Positions 33,370 to 40,497 of a DNA stretch of 40,497 nucleotides are shown here, one piece after another (within the stretch, counting starts at the first letter, position 1; the number at the start of each line of letters is the position of its first letter). This DNA comes from Flammeovirgaceae bacterium BBD 1991-12 (GTDB taxonomy: Bacteria; Bacteroidota; Bacteroidia; Cytophagales; Cyclobacteriaceae), in NCBI GenBank assembly GCA_001657315.1, contig LYSV01000100.1:1-40497 (forward strand), written 5' to 3'. Both the position numbers and the translations under genes were made by a program. The notes beneath the pieces were generated by a model that saw only the letters and a program-made list of their open reading frames with translations, was not told where the DNA came from and did not search any database.

Positions 33370-34779
33370 ATGAAGAAAGAGGTGATGAGATACTTTGGCT
33401 ATGGTTTATTGGTGTTGGGAATGGTATCCTGCCAGAATGATGATGATGGGATTGAAAATCCAGCAACTGACCCCATAAACGACTGGATGTTTAATACCAT
33501 GACCGACCGGTACCTTTGGACGGATGAGATGCCATCTGATCCGGACCGTACACTGGCAACAACGGATTTTTTTAATTCATTACTTTTTTCCGGCGATCGG
33601 TTCTCCAGAATATTTCCGGATTATGACCAGCTGATCAGTCAACTGGACGGCGTGGTGCTGGAAGCGGGCTATGAACTCAGCCTGGTCCGTGAGAGCGGGA
33701 CAGATAATGTGCTGGGTGTCATCATTTATGTAAAGGAGGGTAGCCCTGCACAAAACGCTGGTCTTAAACGAGGTGATATTATCAGGCGGATCAACAATAC
33801 CACCATAACACTAGGTAACTATCAGGAGCTTCTTCAGGACATAGCACAACACCACACCATCGACTACGACCGGTATAATTTTACAACGCAGGAGTATGAG
33901 CCTCTCCAGGAAACACTGAGTGTGGTGCAATTGGCAGAAAATCCCCATTTTCTGGATTCCATCTACACCATACAGAACGGTAAAAAGGTCGGATACTATA
34001 TCTACAACTTTTTTTCTCCCGGGGTGGGTGCATCCACTGCGTACAACGATCAAATGGATGATATCTTCGCGAAATTTCAGGCCGGTGGCATTGACGAGCT
34101 GGTAGTAGACCTTAGGTACAACGGGGGTGGTTCAGTGGATGCCACTACCAATCTGGCCAGTCTGATAGCTCCCGATGTTACTGATCAGGACGTATTCTAC
34201 CGCTATCAATGGAATGAGCTCTATCAAGGTCTCTTTGAAAATGATCCGCAACTGGAATCGGCCCTATCAGGTACATTCCGGATCAAGGCTGAAAACATAG
34301 GAAACAACCTTGCTTCCGGTAGGGTTTTTGTATTGGTGGGTCCCGCCACTGCCAGCGCGAGTGAATTGATCATTAACGGGCTGACTCCCTATATGGATGT
34401 GGTGATCATAGGAGGGACCACCGTGGGTAAAAATGTGAGCTCCATACCTTTTGAGGATGAGCAAAATCCAGACAATGACTACGGATTGTTACCCATTGTT
34501 TTCCGTGTGGCCAACAGCCTCGGTCAGTCCGACTATGAACAGGGCTTCGTACCAGGGCCGGAATACACCGTAAGCGACATACAATTTCCCTTGCAGCCAC
34601 TGGGAGATATTGAAGAACCTCTTCTGGCGACTGCCCTGGCTGAAATAGAGGGTCAGCTGACCGGAAGGCGGCGATATCCTGAGGGTACAGGACTCTTGCC
34701 GCTGACTTCTACCCTCCAACTCAATCCACTGAAAAACGAAATGGTGCTGCGCGATCCTGCTTTAGCATCGAAGTATTAG
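33370..34779 (+). CDS. S41-family peptidase lipoprotein with PDZ domain
   Basis: 469 residues, lipobox GMVSC with Cys21, directly followed by QNDDDG, which resembles the acidic export signal of surface lipoproteins. An N-terminal helical domain (NDWMFNTMTDRYLW, DPDRTLATTDFFNSLL) leads into a PDZ domain near 100-165 (GSPAQNAGLKRGDIIRRING-like) and the S41 core near 190-400 (VDLRYNGGGSV; TASASELIINGL with the candidate Ser; GGTTVGKNVSS with the candidate Lys). C-terminal-processing-type proteases of this branch occur widely in Bacteroidota with unknown substrates. Monocistronic as far as can be seen: 54 bases from the DUF429-like gene and 240 from ssb. Confidence 0.9.
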   Translation: MKKEVMRYFGYGLLVLGMVSCQNDDDGIENPATDPINDWMFNTMTDRYLWTDEMPSDPDRTLATTDFFNSLLFSGDRFSRIFPDYDQLISQLDGVVLEAGYELSLVRESGTDNVLGVIIYVKEGSPAQNAGLKRGDIIRRINNTTITLGNYQELLQDIAQHHTIDYDRYNFTTQEYEPLQETLSVVQLAENPHFLDSIYTIQNGKKVGYYIYNFFSPGVGASTAYNDQMDDIFAKFQAGGIDELVVDLRYNGGGSVDATTNLASLIAPDVTDQDVFYRYQWNELYQGLFENDPQLESALSGTFRIKAENIGNNLASGRVFVLVGPATASASELIINGLTPYMDVVIIGGTTVGKNVSSIPFEDEQNPDNDYGLLPIVFRVANSLGQSDYEQGFVPGPEYTVSDIQFPLQPLGDIEEPLLATALAEIEGQLTGRRRYPEGTGLLPLTSTLQLNPLKNEMVLRDPALASKY

Positions 34780-34846
34780 CTCCATTTAAAACAAGTATCA
34801 CCAATTTGTTTTTCTTTTAAGTATTTGACTTTCAATACTATAATCG

Positions 34847-34887
34847 GTTACAAACGTTTACAAACGTAATTTAAACGGATACAAACG
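34847..34887 (+). promoter_or_regulatory. Helically phased TACAAACG repeats upstream of ssb
   Basis: GTTACAAACG, TTTACAAACG, TAATTTAAACG and GATACAAACG follow each other at 10, 10 and 11 bp, so the ACAAACG/TAAACG cores lie on one face of the helix. They lie 33-73 bases upstream of a near-match -7 box, TTACTTTG (34920-34927), whose transcript would have a leader of about 90 bases. The arrangement suggests cooperative binding of an activator or repressor. Confidence 0.55.
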
Positions 34888-35019
34888 CTTATCATACGAC
34901 TCACCCTTTTCCAGCCTCCTTACTTTGCATCGTTCTCATTTGAACATTTCGGTCAAAACGAAAAAGAGTTCTGAGAACAGTATTGAAATCATTTATTCAC
35001 TTGTAAAATTTTAAGTCGT

Positions 35020-35364
35020 ATGAAAAATCTAAGAAACAGTGTACAGTTGATCGGAAGGTTGGGTAAGGACCCTGAAGTAAAAACATTGACATCCGGAAAA
35101 AATCTGGCCACGTTCACAATGGCAACATCGGATGTTTACTACAACAACGAAGGAGAAAAGGTAGAAGACACGCAATGGCACAATGTAGTGGCATGGGGCC
35201 CAAAGGCCGATCTTGTTTCAAAGTATCTCACTAAGGGTAAGGAGATTGCCATAGAAGGGAAATTGATCCATCGGTCCTATGAGACCAACGCCGGCGAAAA
35301 ACGCTATGTCACGGAGATCAATCTGAATGAGCTTTTGATGATCGGAGCGAAAAAATCCGAATAG
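35020..35364 (+). CDS. ssb: Single-stranded DNA-binding protein
   Basis: 114 residues with the OB fold of bacterial SSB: NSVQLIGRLGKDPEVKTL at the start, TMATSDVYYN, DTQWHNVVAWG near 46-56, YLTKGKEIAIEGKL and the final YVTEINLNELLMIG. It lacks the long Gly/Pro-rich tail and the acidic DDxxF-type end of housekeeping SSB, so it may be an additional or specialised copy. It binds single-stranded DNA, possibly with the RecQ helicase encoded next, though a strong terminator separates the genes. Confidence 0.93.
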   Translation: MKNLRNSVQLIGRLGKDPEVKTLTSGKNLATFTMATSDVYYNNEGEKVEDTQWHNVVAWGPKADLVSKYLTKGKEIAIEGKLIHRSYETNAGEKRYVTEINLNELLMIGAKKSE

Positions 35365-35374
35365 AATACAAACA

Positions 35375-35418
35375 GGAAAGACAACAGGCTACTTTTTCGT
35401 AGTGCCTGTTGTCTTTCC
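35375..35418 (+). terminator. Terminator after ssb
   Basis: GGAAAGACAACAGGC and GCCTGTTGTCTTTCC form a perfect 15-bp stem with a 14-base loop, 10 bases after the ssb stop. The T-run afterwards is weak (ATATATCCTTTT), but the stem is strong. Confidence 0.8.
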
Positions 35419-35503
35419 ATATATCCTTTTACCACAACAATGGAAGAGATCATATATCCCGATTGATCTTTCCACAATTACTCCATTTTAACTTTCAAAG
35501 ATC

Positions 35504-37696
35504 ATGTTAGCAAACAATCCTCTGGAAATACTAAAAAATACATTTGGCTATCAGCAGTTCCGTCCTCATCAGGAGGAGATCATTCAGAGTGTGCTTTCCG
35601 GCAGAGACACTGTCGTACTGATGCCTACCGGTGGAGGTAAATCACTCTGCTATCAGATACCGGCACTGGTAAAAGAGGGTACAGCGCTGGTGGTCTCTCC
35701 ACTCATTGCACTGATGAAAGATCAGGTGGATGTGCTGAGGCTTCATGGTATTCCCGTGGCCTTCCTGAACTCAACACAAAGCCATGAAGAGCAGAACCAC
35801 ATATTGATGCAGTTGCGTAATGGTGAGCTTAAACTAATCTATATTGCACCGGAACGCTTGCTCGGCAGGGAACAGCAGTTCATCGATCTTATAAAAAAGG
35901 TAAGAGTATCGCTTGTGGCAGTGGATGAGGCGCACTGCATTTCCTCCTGGGGTCATGATTTCCGTCCGGAGTACCTGCTGTTGTCCCGGATCACTAGCAT
36001 GTTGGGTGATAAAGTCCCCACCATTGCCCTCACAGCCACTGCAGATGACCTTACCCGGCGCGATATTGTGGAAAAGCTGGAACTTACCCGGCCAGAAATA
36101 TTCGTAACTGGTTTTAATCGTCCCAACATACAGTATACGGTGAGGCCGAAACGGAATACGTATACACAGTTGCTGGATTTTTTGAAAAGCCATAAAGACG
36201 ATTCAGGCATCATTTACACACTCAGAAGGGCTGATACAGAAATACTCGCCGAAAATCTTCGAAATGATGGCTTTCTGGCCAAATCCTATCATGCCGGTAT
36301 GGAAAGGCATGTAAAGGATCAGCATCAGGAAGAATTCCTGAAAGATGAAACAAAGATCATCGTGGCTACGATCGCCTTTGGGATGGGAATAGACAAATCG
36401 AACGTGAGGTTTGTAGTACATATGGATCTGCCAAAAAATATAGAAGGCTACTATCAGGAGACCGGGAGGGGTGGCCGGGATGGGCTGCCGTGTAGTGCCT
36501 TGTTGTTCTACTCATATGCCGATTATTTCACTCTCAGGAATCTCGTGACGATATCCGATAATCCGTCTCAGTCTGCTATCATGCAGGAGAAGCTTATGAA
36601 AATGGCTGACTACAGCAATCTGAAAACCTGCAGAAGAAAATTTTTGCTGCAATACTTTGGAGAGAGATCTGCTTCGTATTGTGGGAGCTGTGACAATTGT
36701 CTTAACAAATACGAAGAAACAGATGGTACGGAGATCGCGCAAAAAGCAATGTCGGCAGTGGTAAGGCTTCATCAACGGTTTGGGGTGAACTATGTTATCG
36801 ACTTTTTAAGAGGTTCTGCTTCACAAAAGATCAGGGAAGAGCACAGGATGCTGAAAACCTATGGAGTAGGCGCTGATGTATCAAAAGAGGACTGGAGGCA
36901 TTATATCAACGAATTGATCCAACAGGATCTTATGAAAAGATCGTCAGGTAAGTATCCTGTTCTTGAACTCACCTCACAAGGCAGGGAAGTTCTGAACGGC
37001 GGAAAAAAGGTCACGTTGATAAAGCCTTTGGAAGCAGGTCAATGGGAGCAGCGTAGCGAAGAATTTCATACCCATGAAGACCTGATTTCCTCATTAAAAG
37101 CTCTTCGAAGGATGATCGCAGATAGCGAAAACGTGCCGGCCTATATTGTTTTTTCCGATGCCAGTCTACAAGAATTAGTGACGTACCTGCCTTGTACAAA
37201 AGAAGATCTTAAACAAATCAACGGATTTGGTGAAGTTAAAGTGCAGCGCTATGGTGAGGTCATACTCAACGAGATTTCAAAGTATTGCAATGAGCAAGGG
37301 TTGGAATCCCGAATACCAGTTGTCCAAACCAAAAGAACTGGGAGCAGAACACCAGGAGAAACCTTCCAAAAAACATTTGAGCTGTTTCAACGCGGTAAGG
37401 GCATTCAGGAAATAGCGAATGAACGAGGTCTGACTAGGGGTACTATAGAATCGCATTTCAACATCCTGATTCAAAAGGGTCAGGTGCAGACCAGCGATGT
37501 TGTCCCGGAGGATCGCATAGAAAAAATCATGGACGTACTTTCTAAACTTCCTGAAGCGGGCCTTGGAGCCATTAAAAGACAACTGCCCGAAGACTTCAGC
37601 TATGGAGAGATAAGAATGGTAATTTCTTCTGATCGGAAATATCGGGAACGGAAAGTTCAACCTTTTCGGATGCAAAAACCAAACGAAAGTCTATGA
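35504..37696 (+). CDS. recQ: ATP-dependent DNA helicase RecQ
   Basis: 730 residues. Walker A MPTGGGKSLCYQ (lysine at 46), DEAH at 141-144 followed by CISSWGHDFRPEY, and the C-terminal lobe with GRGGRDG. Zinc ligands Cys376, Cys393, Cys396 and Cys399 precede the winged helix, then an HRDC domain near 525-600 and a final helix-turn-helix segment (IQEIANERGLTRGTIESHF near 635-655) seen in Bacteroidota and Bacillus RecQ. It unwinds 3'-overhang and forked DNA in repair. Its last codon overlaps the first of two ORF6N genes (ATGA), which is unusual for a housekeeping helicase gene. Confidence 0.96.
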   Translation: MLANNPLEILKNTFGYQQFRPHQEEIIQSVLSGRDTVVLMPTGGGKSLCYQIPALVKEGTALVVSPLIALMKDQVDVLRLHGIPVAFLNSTQSHEEQNHILMQLRNGELKLIYIAPERLLGREQQFIDLIKKVRVSLVAVDEAHCISSWGHDFRPEYLLLSRITSMLGDKVPTIALTATADDLTRRDIVEKLELTRPEIFVTGFNRPNIQYTVRPKRNTYTQLLDFLKSHKDDSGIIYTLRRADTEILAENLRNDGFLAKSYHAGMERHVKDQHQEEFLKDETKIIVATIAFGMGIDKSNVRFVVHMDLPKNIEGYYQETGRGGRDGLPCSALLFYSYADYFTLRNLVTISDNPSQSAIMQEKLMKMADYSNLKTCRRKFLLQYFGERSASYCGSCDNCLNKYEETDGTEIAQKAMSAVVRLHQRFGVNYVIDFLRGSASQKIREEHRMLKTYGVGADVSKEDWRHYINELIQQDLMKRSSGKYPVLELTSQGREVLNGGKKVTLIKPLEAGQWEQRSEEFHTHEDLISSLKALRRMIADSENVPAYIVFSDASLQELVTYLPCTKEDLKQINGFGEVKVQRYGEVILNEISKYCNEQGLESRIPVVQTKRTGSRTPGETFQKTFELFQRGKGIQEIANERGLTRGTIESHFNILIQKGQVQTSDVVPEDRIEKIMDVLSKLPEAGLGAIKRQLPEDFSYGEIRMVISSDRKYRERKVQPFRMQKPNESL

Positions 37697-38235
37697 GCAA
37701 CCATAGGACGATAGTACCCGAGGCAGTGGTAATGAGTAAGATCTTTCTTATCAGGCAATGTAAAGTAATGCTGGATCATGATCTGGCTGATCTTTATGAT
37801 GTAGAAACCAGAGCACTGAAACAGGCCGTAAGGCGAAATATCAAACGGTTCCCGGAAGACTTTATGTTTGAGCTGACAAAAGAAGAGTTTGATCACTTGA
37901 GATCACAAAATGTGACCTCAAGCTGGGGTGGAGCACGATATGTTCCTATGGCCTTTACAGAGCAGGGGGTAGCCATGTTATCGAGTGTTTTGAAAAGCGA
38001 TCGGGCAATACAGGTGAATATTCAGATCATACGAATATTCATGAGAATCAGGGAGATGTTACTCACGCATAAGGAACTGGTGATCAAAATGAACGAGTTG
38101 GAAGCAACCGTGTCTGATCAGGGTGAAAGCATCCGGCATATCTTCTCCTGTTTGAAGGAACTCATAACAGAAAAAGGCAGGCCGGTGGAGCCCATCGGCT
38201 TCAAGACAAGTAAGGAAAGAAGCAGATCCTGTTAA
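37693..38235 (+). CDS. ORF6N-domain protein, copy 1 (coupled to recQ)
   Basis: 180 residues with an N-terminal ORF6N domain: IFLIRQCKVMLDHDLADLYDVETRALKQAVRRN and FPEDFMFELTKEE, then SSWGGARYVPMAFTEQGVAMLSSVL near 77-101 (read in parts). ORF6N is a DNA-binding domain of phage antirepressors; the stand-alone bacterial form is common in Bacteroidota with unknown function. A coiled-coil tail (MNELEATVSDQGESI) and the ending PIGF follow. Its ATG overlaps the recQ stop, so expression depends on recQ translation. Confidence 0.85.
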   Translation: MSNHRTIVPEAVVMSKIFLIRQCKVMLDHDLADLYDVETRALKQAVRRNIKRFPEDFMFELTKEEFDHLRSQNVTSSWGGARYVPMAFTEQGVAMLSSVLKSDRAIQVNIQIIRIFMRIREMLLTHKELVIKMNELEATVSDQGESIRHIFSCLKELITEKGRPVEPIGFKTSKERSRSC

Positions 38236-38291
38236 TATTCGAGCCATTATTGTTTGGCGGCCCCATGAAAACAAAAAAATAACAGAAAACC

Positions 38292-38819
38292 ATGGATACC
38301 AGTGAGATCATAGTCCCTGAGGAGGTAGTTATGAATAAGATGTACCTCATTCGTGATGAAAAGGTAATGTTGGACAGTGACCTGGCAGAGCTTTATCAGG
38401 TGGAAACCCGGCGGCTCAACGAGCAGGTCAAAAGAAATTATGAGCGATTTCCTGAAGATTTCATGTTTCAACTTACCAACGAAGAATGGGAAAACTTGAT
38501 GTCGCAAAATGCGACATCAAGCTGGGGAGGCAGAAGAAAGCTACCTTATGTGTTTACCGAACATGGGGTTTTAATGCTGTCCAGTGTGTTGAACAGTAAA
38601 AGAGCGATCAAAGTAAATGTCCAGATCATGCGGATATACACCAAACTCAGAAAGATGTTGAGTGTAAATAAAGATCTTCTTATCAGGTTCAATGAAATGG
38701 AAAACCGATTGAATGGCCATGACGTTAGCATTCGACAGATCTTTACCTGCCTGCAGGAGCTAACTAAAGAGAAGGACCAGCCCATTACGCCTATCGGCTT
38801 CAGGACCCGAAGTAGCTGA
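38292..38819 (+). CDS. ORF6N-domain protein, copy 2
   Basis: 175 residues, clearly related to the gene just upstream: VPEEVVMNKMYLIRDEKVML, VETRRLNEQVKRNYERFPED, SQNATSSWGGRRKLPYVFTE and the shared ending PITPIGF. The spacer between the copies is 56 bases. The conserved core suggests a tandem duplication followed by divergence, or acquisition as a pair. DNA-binding is predicted; targets and role are unknown. The 143-base gap to the radical SAM gene contains only repeats (see 38911-38957). Confidence 0.85.
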   Translation: MDTSEIIVPEEVVMNKMYLIRDEKVMLDSDLAELYQVETRRLNEQVKRNYERFPEDFMFQLTNEEWENLMSQNATSSWGGRRKLPYVFTEHGVLMLSSVLNSKRAIKVNVQIMRIYTKLRKMLSVNKDLLIRFNEMENRLNGHDVSIRQIFTCLQELTKEKDQPITPIGFRTRSS

Positions 38820-38910
38820 AAGGCCACGAATCTGTAGCCCAAACCCAAGCCTACTAGGGTGCAGAAATGTGTGCATTATGGGTAGGCCCCGATTGATCAG
38901 ATGCCGTGAA

Positions 38911-38957
38911 AATTTAATAAGTAATTACTAATATTATTAGTAATTACTTATTAAATT
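38911..38957 (+). promoter_or_regulatory. 47-bp perfect palindrome in front of the radical SAM gene
   Basis: Two 23-base arms around a single central T (38934) with no mismatch; the arms read AATTTAATAAG then TAATTACTAATA. Each arm contains the smaller palindrome AGTAATTACT (38920-38929 and 38939-38948), centres 19 bp apart. It ends five bases before the ATG at 38963, so as RNA it would hide the start region, and as DNA it offers two stacked dimeric binding sites. Confidence 0.75.
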
Positions 38958-38962
38958 AGTAG

Positions 38963-40018
38963 ATGGAAAAAGAATATCGTAAAGGGAGAGGCTCTCAGAT
39001 AAAGACAGAAAACCCCTTTTTGGCTCAACAGTATGTAACTGAGCATATCGAAGGGTTGGATGAGGAGCTGATCCCTGAATCCCTCCAGACACAGATATTT
39101 TACGAAACCCCCAATAAGGTAGTCAACAAGGTGGATAGCCCCGATGTGGGCATGGAGTATTCACTAAATCCTTACCAGGGATGCGAGCATGGATGTGTCT
39201 ATTGCTATGCGCGAACCACCCATGAATACTGGGGCTTCAATGCCGGGCTCGATTTTGAGTCAAAAATTGTGGTAAAAAGGAATGCTCCCGTGCTGTTGGA
39301 ACAACACCTGCTTAAACCTTCGTGGAAACCTGCTCCTATTGTGCTCTCCGGCAATACGGATTGCTACCAACCGTTGGAAAGAAAGCTTAAAATCACAAGA
39401 GGATTGCTCGAGGTTTTTGCCAAATACAGGCATCCGGTAGCTATCATTTCCAAGAATACACTGATGTTAAGGGATCTGGACATCCTTCAGGATCTGGCCA
39501 GAGACCATCTGGTAATGGTTATTCTTTCCATTTCCACCTTAAATGAAAAGTTAAGGTCAGTGATGGAACCACGAACAGCCTCTGCCATCAAAAAGTTGAA
39601 AGCCATTGAAAAAATGAGTGCAGCCGGAATTCCTGTAATGGTCATGAATGCTCCTGTTATACCGGGGTTAACCCATCATGAAATGCCGGAAGTAATAAAA
39701 AGAGCAGCAGAACATGGAGCCCTTTCAGCAGGCTACACCATGGTAAGGTTAAACGGGCTGATCGCACGGGTTTTTGAAGACTGGCTCAAAAAGAACTTTC
39801 CTGACAGGTTCAACAAAGTATGGCATCAGGTGCAGGAAGCACATGGAGGACAGGTCAACGATAGTGTATTTGGAAGGAGGATGAGGGGTGAAGGTAGCAT
39901 TGCAGAGATCATCAATCAACTTTTTCATCAATCAAGGAACAGATACATGGGAGAGACCCAAATGCCGCCATTGGATACGACTAAATTCAGAAGAAGGGGA
40001 AATTATCAGTTGTTTTAA
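38963..40018 (+). CDS. PA0069-family radical SAM protein
   Basis: 351 residues. Cys74, Cys78 and Cys81 in [11 protein letters not shown] bind the [4Fe-4S] cluster that cleaves S-adenosylmethionine; the start [13 protein letters not shown] and the NPYQGC stretch before the cluster are diagnostic for the PA0069/Rv2578c type, related to spore photoproduct lyase-like enzymes. Further marks are [19 protein letters not shown] near 130-148 and [12 protein letters not shown]. The substrate is unknown. The 47-bp palindrome directly upstream implies tight control. Monocistronic by appearance. Confidence 0.93.
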   Translation: MEKEYRKGRGSQIKTENPFLAQQYVTEHIEGLDEELIPESLQTQIFYETPNKVVNKVDSPDVGMEYSLNPYQGCEHGCVYCYARTTHEYWGFNAGLDFESKIVVKRNAPVLLEQHLLKPSWKPAPIVLSGNTDCYQPLERKLKITRGLLEVFAKYRHPVAIISKNTLMLRDLDILQDLARDHLVMVILSISTLNEKLRSVMEPRTASAIKKLKAIEKMSAAGIPVMVMNAPVIPGLTHHEMPEVIKRAAEHGALSAGYTMVRLNGLIARVFEDWLKKNFPDRFNKVWHQVQEAHGGQVNDSVFGRRMRGEGSIAEIINQLFHQSRNRYMGETQMPPLDTTKFRRRGNYQLF

Positions 40019-40113
40019 ACGGAATTACATGGCAGGTAAAACCTCTGAATTGTCGTCTGGGAGATAAACATATTCTCCTGACAAACGTTCAGAGGATAAT
40101 AAAAGAAGTCACC

Positions 40114-40497
40114 ATGAATTATACCAGATCTCTGCTGCTTTATGTATTTGCCTTGTCTTTTTGCAATTGCTCAGGCACGACCCAGTCAGCTGATTATCAG
40201 GCTCAAACTATTAGTCAGGAGCAGGCTGAAAAACTGGATACAGCCTACTTTGCCAGTGGTTGCTTCTGGTGTACCGAAGCCGTTTTTGAGCGGGTCAGGG
40301 GCGTATATGATGTGGTGTCAGGCTACAGCGGCGGGAAGGAAAAAAATCCCACGTACAGGCAGGTGAGTGCAGGTGCCTCAAGCCATGCCGAGGCTGTCCG
40401 GGTTTTATATGATCCTGCCGAGGTGTCATACACAACGCTGGTAGAGATATTCTTTGGGTCTCACGATCCAACTACACTAAACAGGCAGGGGCCGGAT
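40114..40497 (+). CDS. msrA: Peptide-methionine (S)-S-oxide reductase, exported form (cut by window edge)
   Basis: The first 128 residues are present and the frame runs off the right edge. The N-terminus is a lipoprotein-like signal ([15 protein letters not shown]; Cys17 or Cys19), then [20 protein letters not shown] with the catalytic Cys in [24 protein letters not shown] and [16 protein letters not shown]. MsrA repairs oxidised methionine in proteins; the signal implies action in the periplasm or at the outer membrane. Whether an MsrB domain is fused downstream cannot be seen. Confidence 0.95.
   Translation, partial: MNYTRSLLLYVFALSFCNCSGTTQSADYQAQTISQEQAEKLDTAYFASGCFWCTEAVFERVRGVYDVVSGYSGGKEKNPTYRQVSAGASSHAEAVRVLYDPAEVSYTTLVEIFFGSHDPTTLNRQGPD

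Noticed and set aside
38849-38887. GCCTAC/GTAGGC inverted repeat after the second ORF6N gene as a terminator
   Set aside because: Six base pairs, a long loop and no T-run; too weak to call.
1-40497. tRNA, rRNA, CRISPR arrays or a phage structural gene block
   Set aside because: None seen on either strand by reading; no regularly spaced identical repeats of CRISPR size occur.

Overview
This looks like a chromosomal segment from a member of the Bacteroidota, probably the order Cytophagales. The signs are TonB receptors with STN domains run by ECF sigma/FecR pairs, lipoproteins with acidic residues right after the lipobox cysteine, promoters of the TAnnTTTG type, few strong Shine-Dalgarno sites, and small families typical of the group (four-helix-bundle/S23, DUF433/DUF5615, ORF6N). 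I see no rRNA, tRNA or CRISPR array.

Layout. Positions 1-6300 are an accessory zone: a truncated nucleotidyltransferase at the edge, an N-terminal scrap of a DinD-like gene, and a 1603-residue protein joining a DEDD-type exonuclease, a RecQ-like helicase and a UvrD-like helicase, all set among inverted repeats. Positions 6405-9241 hold a coupled pair, oligopeptidase B and an M23 peptidase. Positions 9328-9884 hold a DUF433/DUF5615 toxin-antitoxin pair. Positions 10169-16492 are a divergent cluster: two acidic lipoproteins on the minus strand, and an ECF sigma factor, FecR anti-sigma and STN-TonB receptor on the plus strand. feoAB (16708-19041) follows, then a second ECF sigma factor with a cysteine-bearing tail plus a DHFR-fold protein, a small P-loop kinase, a small lipoprotein, prfA, a beta-helix lipoprotein, YjbQ and a DUF2784 membrane protein.

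Positions 25486-32083 are a fatty-acid beta-oxidation operon: MarR-type regulator, FadN-type hydratase/dehydrogenase, thiolase and acyl-CoA dehydrogenase, ended by a clear terminator. A four-helix-bundle gene bounded by inverted repeats sits exactly between fadN and the thiolase gene. Downstream come a 212-bp inverted-repeat element with internal stems, a DUF2256/DUF429 pair (the first only 50 codons long), an S41 peptidase lipoprotein, ssb, recQ translationally coupled to the first of two tandem ORF6N genes, a PA0069-type radical SAM gene behind a 47-bp perfect palindrome, and the start of msrA.

The most unusual signals are: (1) the exonuclease-RecQ-UvrD fusion in its repeat-rich, apparently mobile setting; (2) inverted arrays of degenerate 7-bp repeats, in exact 7-bp phase, at three intergenic loci, one of which encloses the four-helix-bundle gene; (3) the 212-bp MITE-like element; (4) the perfect palindrome at 38911-38957; (5) helically phased TACAAACG repeats upstream of ssb.
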